Assembly: GCA_039090855.1 (NCBI GenBank)
Contig: CM076991.1
Span: 102,250,021-102,314,020, forward strand
DNA length: 64,000 bases
From: Macrothele yani
Lineage: Eukaryota > Arthropoda > Arachnida > Araneae > Macrothelidae
Direction of reading: 5' to 3'
Below, piece by piece: positions 53,911 through 64,000 of this stretch (position 1 is its first letter; every line of letters starts with the position of its first letter). The position numbers were made by a program, and so were the translations under genes. The notes under the pieces are model-generated. The model was not told the origin of the DNA, searched no databases, and worked only from the letters and a program-made list of their open reading frames with translations.

Positions 53911-54990
53911 TTGGAATAGAGGTGCATTTCACTAGCCCCCTCCCTCCTTCCATAACGGGATTTTAAAACTTTTCTGGCACCATTCGTTTGCATCACGTAT
54001 GAACCGGAACGAACTCCGTAATTTTAAACCACAATAGTTTTTGAGATATTTAAAAAACAAAGTGTGTGTGTGGGGTGGGGGGTGAAATCCCCCCATTGAA
54101 ATTTCAACATCGCCATTCGTTAGTAAATCGTATGAACCGGAATGAACTTCATTTTCATCGTTGGAACCGCAATATTGTAATTTGAAATATTCACAATTGG
54201 TGGGAGGGCTGGCTGGATCCTCAAAATTCTTTTTTAAATATCTCAAAAACTATTGCGGTTCAAACGATGAAAATGTAGTTCTTTTCGGTTCATACGATTT
54301 ACTAACGAATGGCTATTTTGAAATTTGGAATTCTTAGGGGGCGGGGCTGGTGAATGGTCGGCATCATAATTTCCTCACTCTTCTTTTTTTAAATATCTCA
54401 AAAACTATTACGGTTCATACGAAGAAAATGAAGTGCTTTCCTGTTCATACGATTTACTAACGAATGGCTATTTCGAAATTTTAAATTTCCATGGTTGGGG
54501 TCTGGTAAAATGATCGGCCTCCGATATATATATACAAATTTGTATATAAATTCTCAATATTATTTTTTAAATATCTCATAAACATTTGCGGTTCAAACGA
54601 TAAAATGAAATTCATGCCGGTTCATACGATTTACGATGTTGAAATTTGAAATTTTCGTTTTTGGGGGTTATTATTTCACCAGCCCCCACATATTTTTTAA
54701 ATATCCCAAAAACTATTGTGGTTCAAAAGAAAAAAATGGAGTTCTTTCCGGTTCATATGTGGTACAAACGAATGGTGCCAGAAAAATTCAAAATTCTATT
54801 GTGGGCGGGCCATCGTTTCATTAGTCCTCCGACACACTTTGTTCTTTAAATATCTCAAAAACTATTGCGGTTCAAAAGAAAAAAACAGACTTCATTCCGG
54901 TTCATACGTGGTACAAACGAATTGTGCCAGAAAACTTTTTAAATTCCGGGGCGGGGGGGGAGTCTCATGAAATGCACCTTTAGAATAGAG
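53911..54990. mobile_element. Fold-back element with tandem internal units
   Basis: Outer ends match inverted: aatagaggtgcatttcactag at 53911 and tgaaatgcacctttagaatag at 54967. Inside, units of about 120-150 bp built on aaatatctcaaaaactattgcggttcaaacga...cggttcatacgatttactaacgaatgg are in minus sense at 53930-54190 and in plus sense at 54225-54960 (five units). Short frames of the type YLKNYCGSKEKN recur with the units and do not indicate genes. Confidence 0.85.
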
Positions 54991-55775
54991 CCCACGAAAT
55001 TTGAGTGAAGAATCGTTCTTGCAATAAAGATCTGACAGTGGGAACACTTCCTCGCATGCTAAAGGAATTTTCCATAACGAAATTGCCATAAATTTGCTGT
55101 AAGAGTGACTACGTTTATTTACAGGTCGTTGTAACACCGTGAATCGTGAATAGAAGCATGACGAAAGACTGGAAATTGAAATGACCGAAGAAATATTGGC
55201 GACCATATCTTCACTTTATTCTTTATGTTTACCCACTAAGTAAACCAGGAGATTAAAAAAAATACTACGGGTGGAAGTGCTTGTCGCAAAGAATTCACGT
55301 CGCAGTTTGAACATAAATATCATGATTCCAGATGTTTACTAGAGGGATTATGCTCTCCACTCGATGAAATGCACTTCAGTTCCACTGCTAATCGTATGTC
55401 ATCCCTCTCGAAGGACTGTCTTAATCGATTTTTTCCATTTAAATGCAAGTCCAAACACAAATACAAACTCCTGAATGCCTCAAAGGGGACCGAAAGGAAG
55501 AAAGAGTGCGGGGTGAAGAAAAGAGCGGGGTAATTCGCGAATCCAGCTGGGCACGGCCAAGGATTGATGGAGGCGAAGTCATGACCCGACCTATTCGTCC
55601 AATGGACCACTGATTCTGTCAACCGTATACACACACGCACGCACGTAGAAAGACATATCGAGTACGGCCATATCTGGTGAATGACTTGTATCCAACGTAG
55701 TCTAAGTTTACGGCTGGTTGCGCTTTACCGGCTGGGTCCCTCGACGAGTCTGAAAGCCCTCCCTTCATCATCCCC

Positions 55776-55812
<37 letters not shown>

Positions 55813-57040
55813 TCATTCTCTGTCGTCTGTATGTTCTTCATGCCATCCGTCAGTTCAAGACCAAACTGCTGACATTCGTCCGTACTCTGGCTTGGCCGTC
55901 AATGGCCGGACATTATATTGAGGCCATTTACATGTGAATCACAAGGCTATGAGGGGGTTGATAGCGATGCTTTCAGGTTCATTTCAAAGAGTGCCTCCCC
56001 TTTTTTTTTCTTTCTCTTCAACCCCACACGCTCTTTTCTTTGAGAACTCTCCCCCTCGATGACAACACCGTGACTCTGCATAGCTGGGGACCCATTGTCC
56101 TCAACCGGTGGAGCAATTGCTGCCTAGCCCGCTATTTAGCTATAGTTTAAAAGGTGTGTAAAAGCTCACCTCTCTCTCCCTAGGTGTGAAAGCCCTCTCA
56201 TTGAAGCTCTGATGTGATTCTAAAGGTGCGAAAGATTCCTGCAACAGGTAATAACGTCTTCTACCCCATGCTGTTCTCTTCCGCTGGTGGAGATTTTGAA
56301 TGAGCATCGAGAAATATCTAATGTTGTGAGCCACTGAATCGGAAGTCCCTTTGCCGGAGAGAGGAACAAATTTCGTCCGTCGTTGAGAAAAATGATGAAC
56401 ACGATACGCCAGAAGGGATGTTTATCGGACAAAAAAATTGCTGTACGAAGAAAATTGTTCCCGGCATTATTCTTCCAAGCGAGAGATTCCTAAAAGGATG
56501 TCTTATGCAGAGATCTAAGACTTATAAGATCCGACAACGCATGATGAAACGGCGTCATGAGTTGGGCAAATGCATGAAACTAGAGGTAGAATTCAGTTGA
56601 TAATGGTCCTTGCACAGAGACGCTGCATCTGCTTCCGATGGAAAGGCACAAAGAAAGATTTATTGTACTGTTTTTCCGTTCGATGGCAAGATCACTCCGT
56701 AATTGTATATCATAACAATCCTTTTTCTTCTGAAAAGCTTTATTTCACTTTAAATGCTTAAGAAGAGTTTATAACGAAATACGATGTATAAAACAGAGCT
56801 CTAGTTGAAAGCAAAAGCTTTATTTGATCAAATGCGGGGAAAAGACAGTTGCCATAAGTGTTTTAAAAATCGTGTTTTCATCAGAAACTAAGTTTAGATC
56901 GCTAAATTTAAACCTTGGTGCGTATTAAAGCAAGAATCTATATGCTAAAACATTGGCATTACTTTTCATATCAGATGATTTTTTTCTTGAAGATTCTACC
57001 TTTAATATTTCATGGTAACAGAATTTCTTGAGGGGGGGGG
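54991..57040. other. Unassigned stretch with (TC)n
   Basis: (TC)n at 55780-55808; CT-rich run near 55996-56030. Frames at 55320-55640 and 56140-56761 have no domain. No element end was identified. Confidence 0.45.
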
Positions 57041-57041
57041 T

Positions 57042-57120
57042 ATTAACGACCACCATAAGCTAAGGGTTATAAGCAGTCGCTCGTGGCGACCAGCTCCAGG
57101 CTAGCCTCTCTAACGCACGT
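57042..57120 (-). mobile_element. SINE E scrap
   Basis: gtattaacgaccaccataagc...gggttataagcagtcgctcgt matches the 3' part of SINE E; the head is not present. Confidence 0.5.
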
Positions 57121-57240
57121 GGCCGGCAGACAGAAGTGCCAATGACGTCACTAAAGCGTAATTTTAGGAACACAACCGAAACTAAGGTTTTCATATTTTT
57201 GTTGTGCACATGCAAAAAAGTTATTTTTTTTTTTTATTGA

Positions 57241-57441
57241 TTGGAGGTTTAACGAGCACCGTGAGCAACTCAATGGTCTATAAGCAGTCACCCGTCCCTA
57301 ATTTAGAGTCACTGGTTCCAGGGAAGGGAGAGACCCAGTGCAGTAATACAAACACAACATCCATGCCTCACCGGGATTCGAACGCTGGCCCCTTTCAGAC
57401 GAATGATCAGTAGCCATCGCTTAGACCACTGCGCCACCGGT
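57241..57441 (-). mobile_element. SINE E copy 4
   Basis: Complement: gaccggtggcgcagtggtctaag, cgttcgaatcccggtgaggc B box, body ending aaacctccaatc. Co-linear with copies 1-3. Confidence 0.87.
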
Positions 57442-57474
57442 CACAACGTTTAGAACAACTATGTACTTTCAAGC

Positions 57475-57780
57475 CACAGTTCAAGCTCGAATTCGGTTTT
57501 TAGATTAGAACTATCCAGCAAAAACAATGCTGCTGGGCCAGCACTGGCAGCCAACAGTGGCCCAGCATTATGTTGCAGCTGCCCAACCGTCAATGAAATG
57601 TCCCCAGCGGCCACCACATGGGCCAGCAGTTCAGGCCAGCAGCTAGCCAACAGTTGGTACCCCATCAGTTGTCAAACGCCAGAACATGGCCATCAGTTAT
57701 CCATCATAGGCAGTGGCTGACACAAGCGGCCCTTCAAGCACGGGACGTAACTGATGGCTTGCCGAATCTTGTCCGCCAAT
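57475..57780 (+). repeat. GC-rich segment built on GGCCAGCA/GCAGCTGG words
   Basis: Words such as ctgggccagca, ggccagcagtt, ccaacagt and ggccatcagtt recur irregularly at 57535-57700. A similar composition recurs at 58920-59100. The surrounding DNA is AT-rich. The element type is unknown and the frame 57618-57989 is not credible as a gene. Confidence 0.6.
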
Positions 57781-57829
57781 TTCCCAGCAGTAGCCATAAA
57801 AAAAAAAAAGTAATCCTTTCCCTACGAAA

Positions 57830-57990
57830 TTTCTGCATGACGACACGGCGCTGGGGAAATTTTCTCAACAGATCCAAAATAACGACTGATTGGATCTGTG
57901 TCGCATCAAACCAACGACGACCTGTTTGCAAAGCGGACGCTTTACCCACTACACTAGTTTACCACGCACAAGCGTTTGTTTATAGGTGAG
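57830..57990 (-). mobile_element. tRNA-derived SINE, family J
   Basis: The complement of 57895-57965 reads gtagtgggtaaagcgtccgctttgc...gttggtttgatgc, with A-box and B-box-like motifs in tRNA spacing, followed by a short body to about 57830 and an A run. Only one copy in the window. Confidence 0.55.
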
Positions 57991-58919
57991 TATCTTTCCT
58001 GCGCGATGTAAAACGATGAGTTCCCTTTAATTTTACAATAATGCGAGTTATTTTTCATAAATGTCTGTTTCATATAATTTATAAATTTATTTTTTCAACG
58101 TAACGATTGTTTTTACTTACCTTAAGGGAACGTCACTCCTTTTCAACGAGTGTGCCAAACTAAAGATGTTTTCCAAAACTTTGTGCTGTCCTTGTGGTCT
58201 TGAAAGCTATTGTTAATTAATATATTTACCCGTTCATATCACATTCTGTTACACTTTTAACGTTGAATCTTTTTTTCCAAAGTCCGAAACTACGTTTGTT
58301 CTAAAGAGGCAAGATATTTTATTTTACTTGTCGTTATTTTTAGTAGCGAATTCCTCCAATCTTGTGTATTCAATCCATTGATGAGTACATTTTATCCATA
58401 TAGCATTGGGTTTTTTTATTTCAAATAATTTATAAATTTTCTACATGTATAAGTCTTATTTTTTTCAACATAACGATTTTTTTATGTCTTTCCGAGGCTT
58501 TGGTTTGAAGCGGTATTTTAAAACGAAAGGTTATACAGAAATAATTTCTAGTTATTCATGGGAATGGAGTGGGTGTGTTTCCTGGCTGTTTGTATTATCG
58601 ATTCTTTGTGCGTTAGTGCAGGAATTTTGCTACAAAATGAGTTTCTATAAATACATGAGAGAAACTGACTATTTCTTACAGTTCATTAATTATTCATATC
58701 ATTTTCTTCCTACGGTAATCTTCGTCGACGTGGCATTTCATTAGGAAATTAATTCGCCTCTCTACATGTGGCTTTTTTTTTTTTGCTTAACACCCACTAA
58801 AATAACACGATGGCGATGGCATCATCTTCAACTAATGATACCACGAGATACCAAGTACGTGTTACTTCTGCGCATGTGCAGTCCCGCTGCTTCCACCTCA
58901 TGTTTGGGTTGCTTCGGTT
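57991..58919. other. Unassigned AT-rich stretch
   Basis: The frame 58445-58744 (99 codons) is hydrophobic in parts but has no recognised domain and an AT-rich codon make-up. Confidence 0.4.
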
Positions 58920-59110
58920 GCCAGCTACGGGCCACTAGTGGCGCTTCCTTGGAGGCCCGTGATTTACAAAGATGCTGCAGGGCCGTCAATGGCTGCCAAC
59001 TGATGGCGCTGCCACCAACGGACAGCTACCGTGCGGTGAGCGGCGGATTTCAGACAGCAGTGACCCATCACTGCCAGCTGATGGCCAGCAGTTTCCCACC
59101 ACTTGTGTTT
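58920..59110 (+). repeat. Second GGCCAGCA-type GC-rich segment
   Basis: ggccactagtggcgc, gctgccaactgatggcgctgcc, cagctgatggccagcag recur in a way like 57475-57780, partly in inverted sense. Confidence 0.5.
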
Positions 59111-60196
59111 GAAAATACACACGCTGCACCTTCAACTCCATAGTCTTTGACGCAAGTAGAGGTAAATATCCAACAGTCAAGTAAAGCTGCGTAAAAGTAG
59201 AGTGAGCGCCTACGACTTTGCACTCCGCAGAAATATAGAAAAGGAAACGAAACAACACAGAAGGAATTAGTATCAGACAGTGAACGTAACAACAGGAGAC
59301 GCTTTCGGGGTGAGGATTGGAAAGATTTCGTTGAAGGTAAAACGCCGAGAGGAACTCAGCAGTAATTAGCTCTTCATCTCTATGACATATTAGAAAAGAT
59401 CACGGAAGAAAGATAGGGCATATGTGTTGGCTCTTCGAAATCCCTCTCTCGGAAAATGCAGGTTAAATTTCAGATCTTATGGAATCCAAATAAGAAAGCT
59501 GTATGGTCTTAACTAGGAAACTACGGTAATACGAGCACACACAAAAAAAGAATCGTGATTTGTGCTTTTTTTCACCCGAAAGTAACACAAAAGAACTTAA
59601 AAAATAACCCTTATTTTTTTCAATAAGAAGATCGTTTTCTACTTTTCCTTTGGACTGCTGGGTAAATCCTTGGATCGGGACTTTTCTGTAGGAAATTTCT
59701 TTCGCGCATGTGAGGTGTCCATTCGTATTCAATACAGTATATACCATACCCTCGTTAGCTGCGCGGAAAATAATCCTTTCGAGTACGCAGCAAACTAAAA
59801 TCTTAAAGAAAGAATATACGGAAGTCTATAACTTTTATTTTCAGCAATTTTATTAAAATGCTGTGCATTTGTATGTACTTCTACGTCCCTGAGAGTATGA
59901 ATCTGAGCTTCTAGTATGACCACCCTGGAGGGGCGATTGTCTTTTCTGCTCTTCCGGTAGCTAAGGCTCTGTTTTCACTGTTTGGAATATTGGAAAGGAA
60001 AATATTTTCTAAGGTAAAGGTATATTAAACTCACTTTCCGGTTAACAAAGACGAATTACAGAAGTATGTACGTCGAGGCATCTATACAAGATTTTATAGA
60101 ACGATATCAAGATTTTGAAATCCACTGGCTAACGTTTTATTTTATTTTCAAGCCTGATTTAATTGATTCTTGTAACTCCCCGCTCAATCTGACTGC
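59111..60196. other. Unassigned stretch
   Basis: No supported feature; frames 59463-59747 and 60066-60320 have no domain, the latter runs into the minisatellite. Confidence 0.4.
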
Positions 60197-61194
60197 TTTT
60201 GAACGTATTGAACTTAAGGCGGCGTTGCAATTTTTTAAATTCAACGTATTGAATTTAAGGCCTCGGTGCGTTTTTTTAATTCAACGTATTGAACTTAAGG
60301 CGGCGTTGCAATTTTTTTAATTCAACGTATTGAATTTAAGGCCTCGGTGCGTTTTTTTAATTCAACGTATTGAACTTAAGGCTTCAGTGCAAGTTCTAGA
60401 ATTCAACGTATTGAACTTAAGGCTTCAGTGCAAGTTCTGAAATTCAACGTATTGAACTTAAGGCGTCGGTGTAATTTTTTAAATTCAATGTATTGAACTT
60501 AAGGCGCCAGTGTAATTTTTGAATTTCAACGAACTTAAGCCCTCGGTGTAAATTTTGAAATTCAACGTATTGAATATAAGGCGTCGGTGTAATTTTTGAG
60601 ATTCAACGTATTGAATTTATGGCTCCGGTGTAATTTTTGAAATGCAACGAACTTTAGGCGTCGGTGTAAATTTTGAAATTCAACGTACTGAACTTAAGGC
60701 GTCGGTGTAATTTTTTAAATTCAATGTATTGAACTTAAGGCGCCAGTGTAATTTTTGAATTTCAACGAACTTAAGCCCTCGGTGTAAATTTTGAAATTCA
60801 ACGTATTGAATATAAGGCGTCGGTGTAATTTTTGAGATTCAACGTATTGAATTTATGGCTCCGGTGTAATTTTTGAAATGCAACGAACTTTAGGCGTCGG
60901 TGTAAATTTTGAAATTCAACGTACTGAAGTTAAAGCGGCGGTACACATTTTTTAATTCAATGTATTGAACTTAAGGCTTCAGAGCAAGTTCTGAAATTCA
61001 ACGTATTGAACTTAAGGCGTCGGAATAATTTTCAAAATTCAACGTACTGAACTTAAGGCGTCGGTGTAATTTTCAAAATTCAACGTATTGAACTTAAGGC
61101 GTCGGAATAATTTTCAAAATTCAACGTACTGAACTTAAGGCGTCGGTGTAATTTTCAAAATTCAACGTATTGAACTTAAGGCGTTGGTGTAATG
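60197..61194 (+). repeat. 41-bp minisatellite with 236-bp higher-order repeat
   Basis: Unit ttcaacgtattgaacttaag...gtgtaatttt, about 41 bp with 36-43-bp variants (some lack gtattg), roughly 24 units. A block of about 236 bp starting at 60471 is repeated almost exactly from 60707. Another two-unit alternation (cggaataattttcaaaa / cggtgtaattttcaaaa) repeats near 61020-61180. Confidence 0.95.
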
Positions 61195-61363
61195 CAAAAC
61201 GAAATTAAGAGAGCTGCGGAAAACAGTAGGAGGAATTTGCCGAGGTAGATCAGCTGATATTCTGCATTACTGAACAACTCTAACACAAAAAATCATTTGC
61301 CTGAAGAAAGTTACACTTGCGATGCTTTCGCCTTCTGGATCCGCATTTACCTGTGATCAAATA
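61195..61363. other. Spacer between minisatellite and Tc1
   Basis: No supported feature. Confidence 0.4.
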
Positions 61364-61835
61364 CACTGGTCACAAAAAGTTAGGAATATTGCGGTTTCGA
61401 AGGGAAAACATGGCTATATGCAAATTTGGTGAATACTGGAGATCGCTTATCAGAGTGGGTAGCTACGTCATGTGTAAATTAGTTTCATGACGAAGTTTCA
61501 CTGGGACGTCATTTCACCGCTTGGTCTATAAGTTTGCTGAATTAACCTGAAATGATGTCCAAACGACGTTTAACATTGACAACCAAAACAGGGCTGTTGG
61601 CATGTTACAGATGTACCGCAGATCGATGTGGCTGCTACTTTAGGAGTTCCGTAAAGTGCAGTAAGTTGGCAACACACAAGATTTCTACGGTATGGAGATG
61701 TTGCAGATCGACATAAGAGTGGTCGCCCTAGGATAACCACCAGGAGGCAGGATTATTACCTGACAATAATGATTCGGAGAGGGTTTAGTGTCACCAGTAG
61801 CCAACTATAGGAATAACTTCGAGCTATTTCTATAC

Positions 61836-62243
61836 TTCGATTCACCCTAAGATGACACTAAAGGGGAAGGTACGTGAAACCTATCGCCGCGACTAAAAGT
61901 AGTTCCCAACATTTTCCGTGAAAACCAACGCATTTATTGCACAGAAATTGTCCAAGCTGTTTACTTATAAGTACATATACCGTAGTTATTTTAAACAATT
62001 CTAAAAATGATATATTTTCAGAAATTAAGTTTTAAAATTAGACCAACACACGCATGCGTAGATATGCAGTATTTGGGAGACATGGATGCCAATGAGTTGA
62101 AGGGAAAGTGATTGACAGCTGCTAACAGCAGGATACAGTGAGGAGTGACGCGGATGAACATAAATCTCGGCCGTTCCCCAAGGCTCAGTGAGTGCGTAGA
62201 TTCTTGTACCTTAAACTGCAGTTTCATCTTAGGGTGAATCGAA
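61836..62243. mobile_element. MITE, 408 bp, TIR ttcgattcaccctaagatga
   Basis: The ends ttcgattcaccctaagatga (61836-61855) and its exact complement (62224-62243) bracket a non-coding interior. Flanks ctatac and ctatag are nearly palindromic, so the TSD is ambiguous (TA or TAT possible). Nested in the Tc1 at 61364. The minus frame 62018-62227 is not a gene. Confidence 0.88.
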
Positions 62244-62548
62244 CTATAGTGTCACAGTATGTACTCAAATGGTGCGAAACCGTCCTCGCGAGTAGGGATT
62301 CGGGGCAAGATGGCCGTTGAGATGTGTAGCATTGGTATCAGCTCACCTTCTCGACGAGGACACGTGCGGAGAAGATCCCACACACGAATGCAACCACATT
62401 TCTAAGTGCAGTCCGTTCACCCTTTCCAGCGGCAGTCAGTTCAGGTCTGGGCAGAAGTGTGTTTTAAGAACCATGCTTTCTTGTTTGTTTATCAAGGCAA
62501 CATGTACACCTCGTTGTACCGAAACGAGATAATTGTGCCCATTGTGAC

Positions 62549-63457
62549 CAGGGCCGGATTAAGAGGAGTTCTATAGGGGCTGTAGCCTTGGAGCCAGTGG
62601 CGGCGGAACCGCCCGAGCTGCCAGGCGCCCGGCTCGGTCAATAATTTCAATAATTTTAGCCAAGATTTTTATTTTTATTTTTATTTTTTTTATTTGGTAT
62701 ATGTGCGATTTTTTGTTGTGATGTGCCTTAGAAAGTTCCTCCAGGTAAGTGGTCAGGTGGTTCTAATCCCTAACAAAGCTCCGTAGGTATTGTTTTTCTT
62801 CTGTTTGTTCCAGGAAGCGGGAAAGGAGAGGGTGCACCACGATTCGAAATTTCGGACCCGGTCAATGAGCTTCACTTTCCGCTCCCCCTGCTTGGGGCCC
62901 ACCATGACCAAGGAGGCCTTCCTGGGCAAGTAATTGGCAGAGAGGAGAAGTTTACTTTTTTTTTCACTTTTGTCTCGTATGGTTTCCACTTGGTCAGAAA
63001 CAGAGGCAGATTTCAAGGCAGCGACTCACGAAAGGTAAAGGTTTCTTGTCTCTGTGTACAACGGAGTCGGCGAGACAGTTTTAGCTATTTCACTACAATC
63101 CACCAAACCTCCCAATTTTCACTTGAAACCATTAATGGTTAAAGTCCCCTGTGGCTTAATATTGCATAGCAACAAATATACACTAAGAAAGGTGTACAAT
63201 GCTAAATCATTAGAAAATCCAAGACAAAATCTGTGAATCTGAAGCTTTTAACTCATGTTCTTGTGAGAACAATGGAAAATACACTGACTTTTTATGAAAA
63301 CTCTGCAGACAATTTAGTAGTTACAGTTTCGTGTTTTAGCATACTTCACAATGATTGCCCGTCATAAGTTCCTTGGGAGCCCACTCAGATCTCTTAGCCT
63401 TGGGGCCCACTCAAATACCTTAGCCAAGGAGCCCACTAAGGTCTTAATCCGGCCCTG
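62549..63457. mobile_element. hAT-like non-autonomous element, 909 bp
   Basis: TIR cagggccggattaaga at 62549 and the exact complement at 63442-63457. The flanks are attgtgac at 62541-62548 and 63458-63465: an 8-bp duplication, the hAT hallmark. The interior shows no transposase; the minus frame 62753-63016 is unrecognised. The right end recurs alone at 19733-19865. Confidence 0.94.
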
Positions 63458-63860
63458 ATTGTGACACTATTTAACGTTCTTATTGGACATGCATTCCGTT
63501 TTCTGGATGAGAACGCAACCAATCACCGTGCCTGGAGCTTGCTTCAGGTGCTGGAAAATCATAGGACTGAATCGTTACAGCTGCCTTCGAGATCTCCCGA
63601 CCTTCATAACATTTGTGACGCAGTGCAGAGACGTCTGTATAACCACCTTACACACCCCAGTACACTGGCAGACCTCCGTAACGAGCTGCCTGTGATATGG
63701 GACAAACTGCTCCAGACACTCGTCAATAATGTCATTGCAAGTACTATGCCTCGTAGGTGTCCAGATGTTCTTCGACACTTAGGTGGTGTTACCGGGTACT
63801 GAAATCCAGAGGTATGGACATTCTCCGAATTTACCATTTTGTCTATATTGTATTGCTACT

Positions 63861-64000
63861 TTATTGTGTGCAGAAATTGCGCAGTAATTTGTTTTTGTAA
63901 ACGCACTCTTTATCGTTTATGATACGTAGCCTCTCTGATGTTATTACAATGCGTGTTACTTGAGTCAGATACAGGGAAAGTAATTCACACACAACTAGCA
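63861..64000. other. Unassigned AT-rich stretch to window end
   Basis: No feature seen. Confidence 0.4.

Larger units (their letters stand above)
61551..63802 (+). pseudogene. Tc1-like transposase in three pieces
   Basis: Piece 1: MMSKRRLTLTTKTGLL start, then SGRPRITTRRQDYYLTIMIRRGFS after a shift. Piece 2: GRHVRRRSHTRM, then FLFVYQGNMYTSLYRNEIIVPIV. The hAT-like element sits between IVPIV and TLFNVLIGHAFRF. Piece 3: FLDENATNHRAWSLL (second Asp in DENA context), SPDLHNICDAVQRRLYNHL (Glu motif degenerate: NICDAV for NPIEHAWD) and SMPRRC-type C-terminus ending TGY. The first Asp block lies in the disturbed part and is not clear. Confidence 0.83.
61364..63860 (+). mobile_element. Tc1-like element carrying a MITE and a hAT
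   Basis: Left end cactggtcacaaaaagttag with TA at 61362-61363. Transposase N-terminus 61551-61805, MITE 61836-62243, transposase 62250-62540, hAT-like element 62549-63457, transposase C-terminus 63466-63802. Removing the two passengers leaves about 1.2 kb, as usual for Tc1. The right TIR was not found, so the right limit is approximate. Confidence 0.82.

Noticed and set aside
57618..57989. 123-codon frame
   Set aside because: Crosses a GC-rich repeat, an A run and a SINE in one reading; not a gene.
58445..58744. 99-codon hydrophobic frame as membrane protein
   Set aside because: AT-rich composition gives Phe/Tyr/Ile by chance; no neighbours, no family.

Overview
This 64 kb window looks like non-genic, transposon-dense DNA from an animal, most likely an arthropod. 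That is an inference from the mix of elements: several Tc1/mariner lineages, RTE-like and Tx1-like LINEs, a Penelope-like element with a GIY-YIG nuclease, hAT- and CACTA-like non-autonomous elements, and five tRNA-derived SINE families. I found no convincing host gene, no intact tRNA or rRNA gene, no CRISPR array and no bacterial-style operon. Most open frames are short, are shadows of transposon coding sequence, or run through repeats.

Layout. 0-5 kb: a 68-bp satellite running into a decayed Tc1 transposase, then tRNA-SINE pieces. 4.9-6 kb: Tc1 family B, copy 1. 7.9-9.8 kb: an inverted SINE cluster split by a complete Tc1 (family A; 30-bp identical TIRs, TA duplication). 9.8-10.7 kb: mariner-like relic. 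11-12.5 kb: SINE A in tandem, then SINE B. 12.65-15.4 kb: RTE-like LINE with a 905-codon open frame; a Tc1 family C copy (15.4-16.6 kb) sits at its (GAT)n tail. 17.6-19.9 kb: dispersed repeat, two mariner relics and a hAT end. 20.8-22.6 kb: Tc1 C copy 2, an RTE tail fragment and a fold-back MITE. 23.2-23.6 kb: 44-bp minisatellite. 26.9-34.6 kb: Tc1 family B copy 2 split by a 6.4-kb Tx1-like LINE with a 14-bp target duplication. 35.9-38.1 kb: SINE A tandem (one copy carrying a CACTA-like MITE), a mariner-like relic and SINE B. 39-43.2 kb: degenerate repeats, microsatellites, a LINE tail and a Tc1 relic. 44.5-46.6 kb: SINE E copies around a degenerate repeat with a CTCF-like motif. 47.1-49.7 kb: inverted duplication of a Penelope-like 3' region with Tc1 C copy 3 in one arm. 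51.7-52.4 kb: LINE C-terminal relic. 53.3-55 kb: 63-bp tandem array and a fold-back element. 57-59.1 kb: more SINEs and GC-rich GGCCAGCA-type DNA. 60.2-61.2 kb: 41-bp minisatellite with a 236-bp higher-order repeat. 61.4-63.8 kb: a Tc1 relic carrying a MITE and an 8-bp-TSD hAT-like element.

The genes do not work together as a pathway. What the window records is layers of insertion. The nesting gives relative ages: SINE D is older than Tc1 A, Tc1 B older than the Tx1-like LINE, SINE A older than the CACTA-like MITE, the Penelope-like palindrome older than Tc1 C3, and the 61-kb Tc1 older than its MITE and hAT passengers. Family names are from motif recognition only; no database search was possible.
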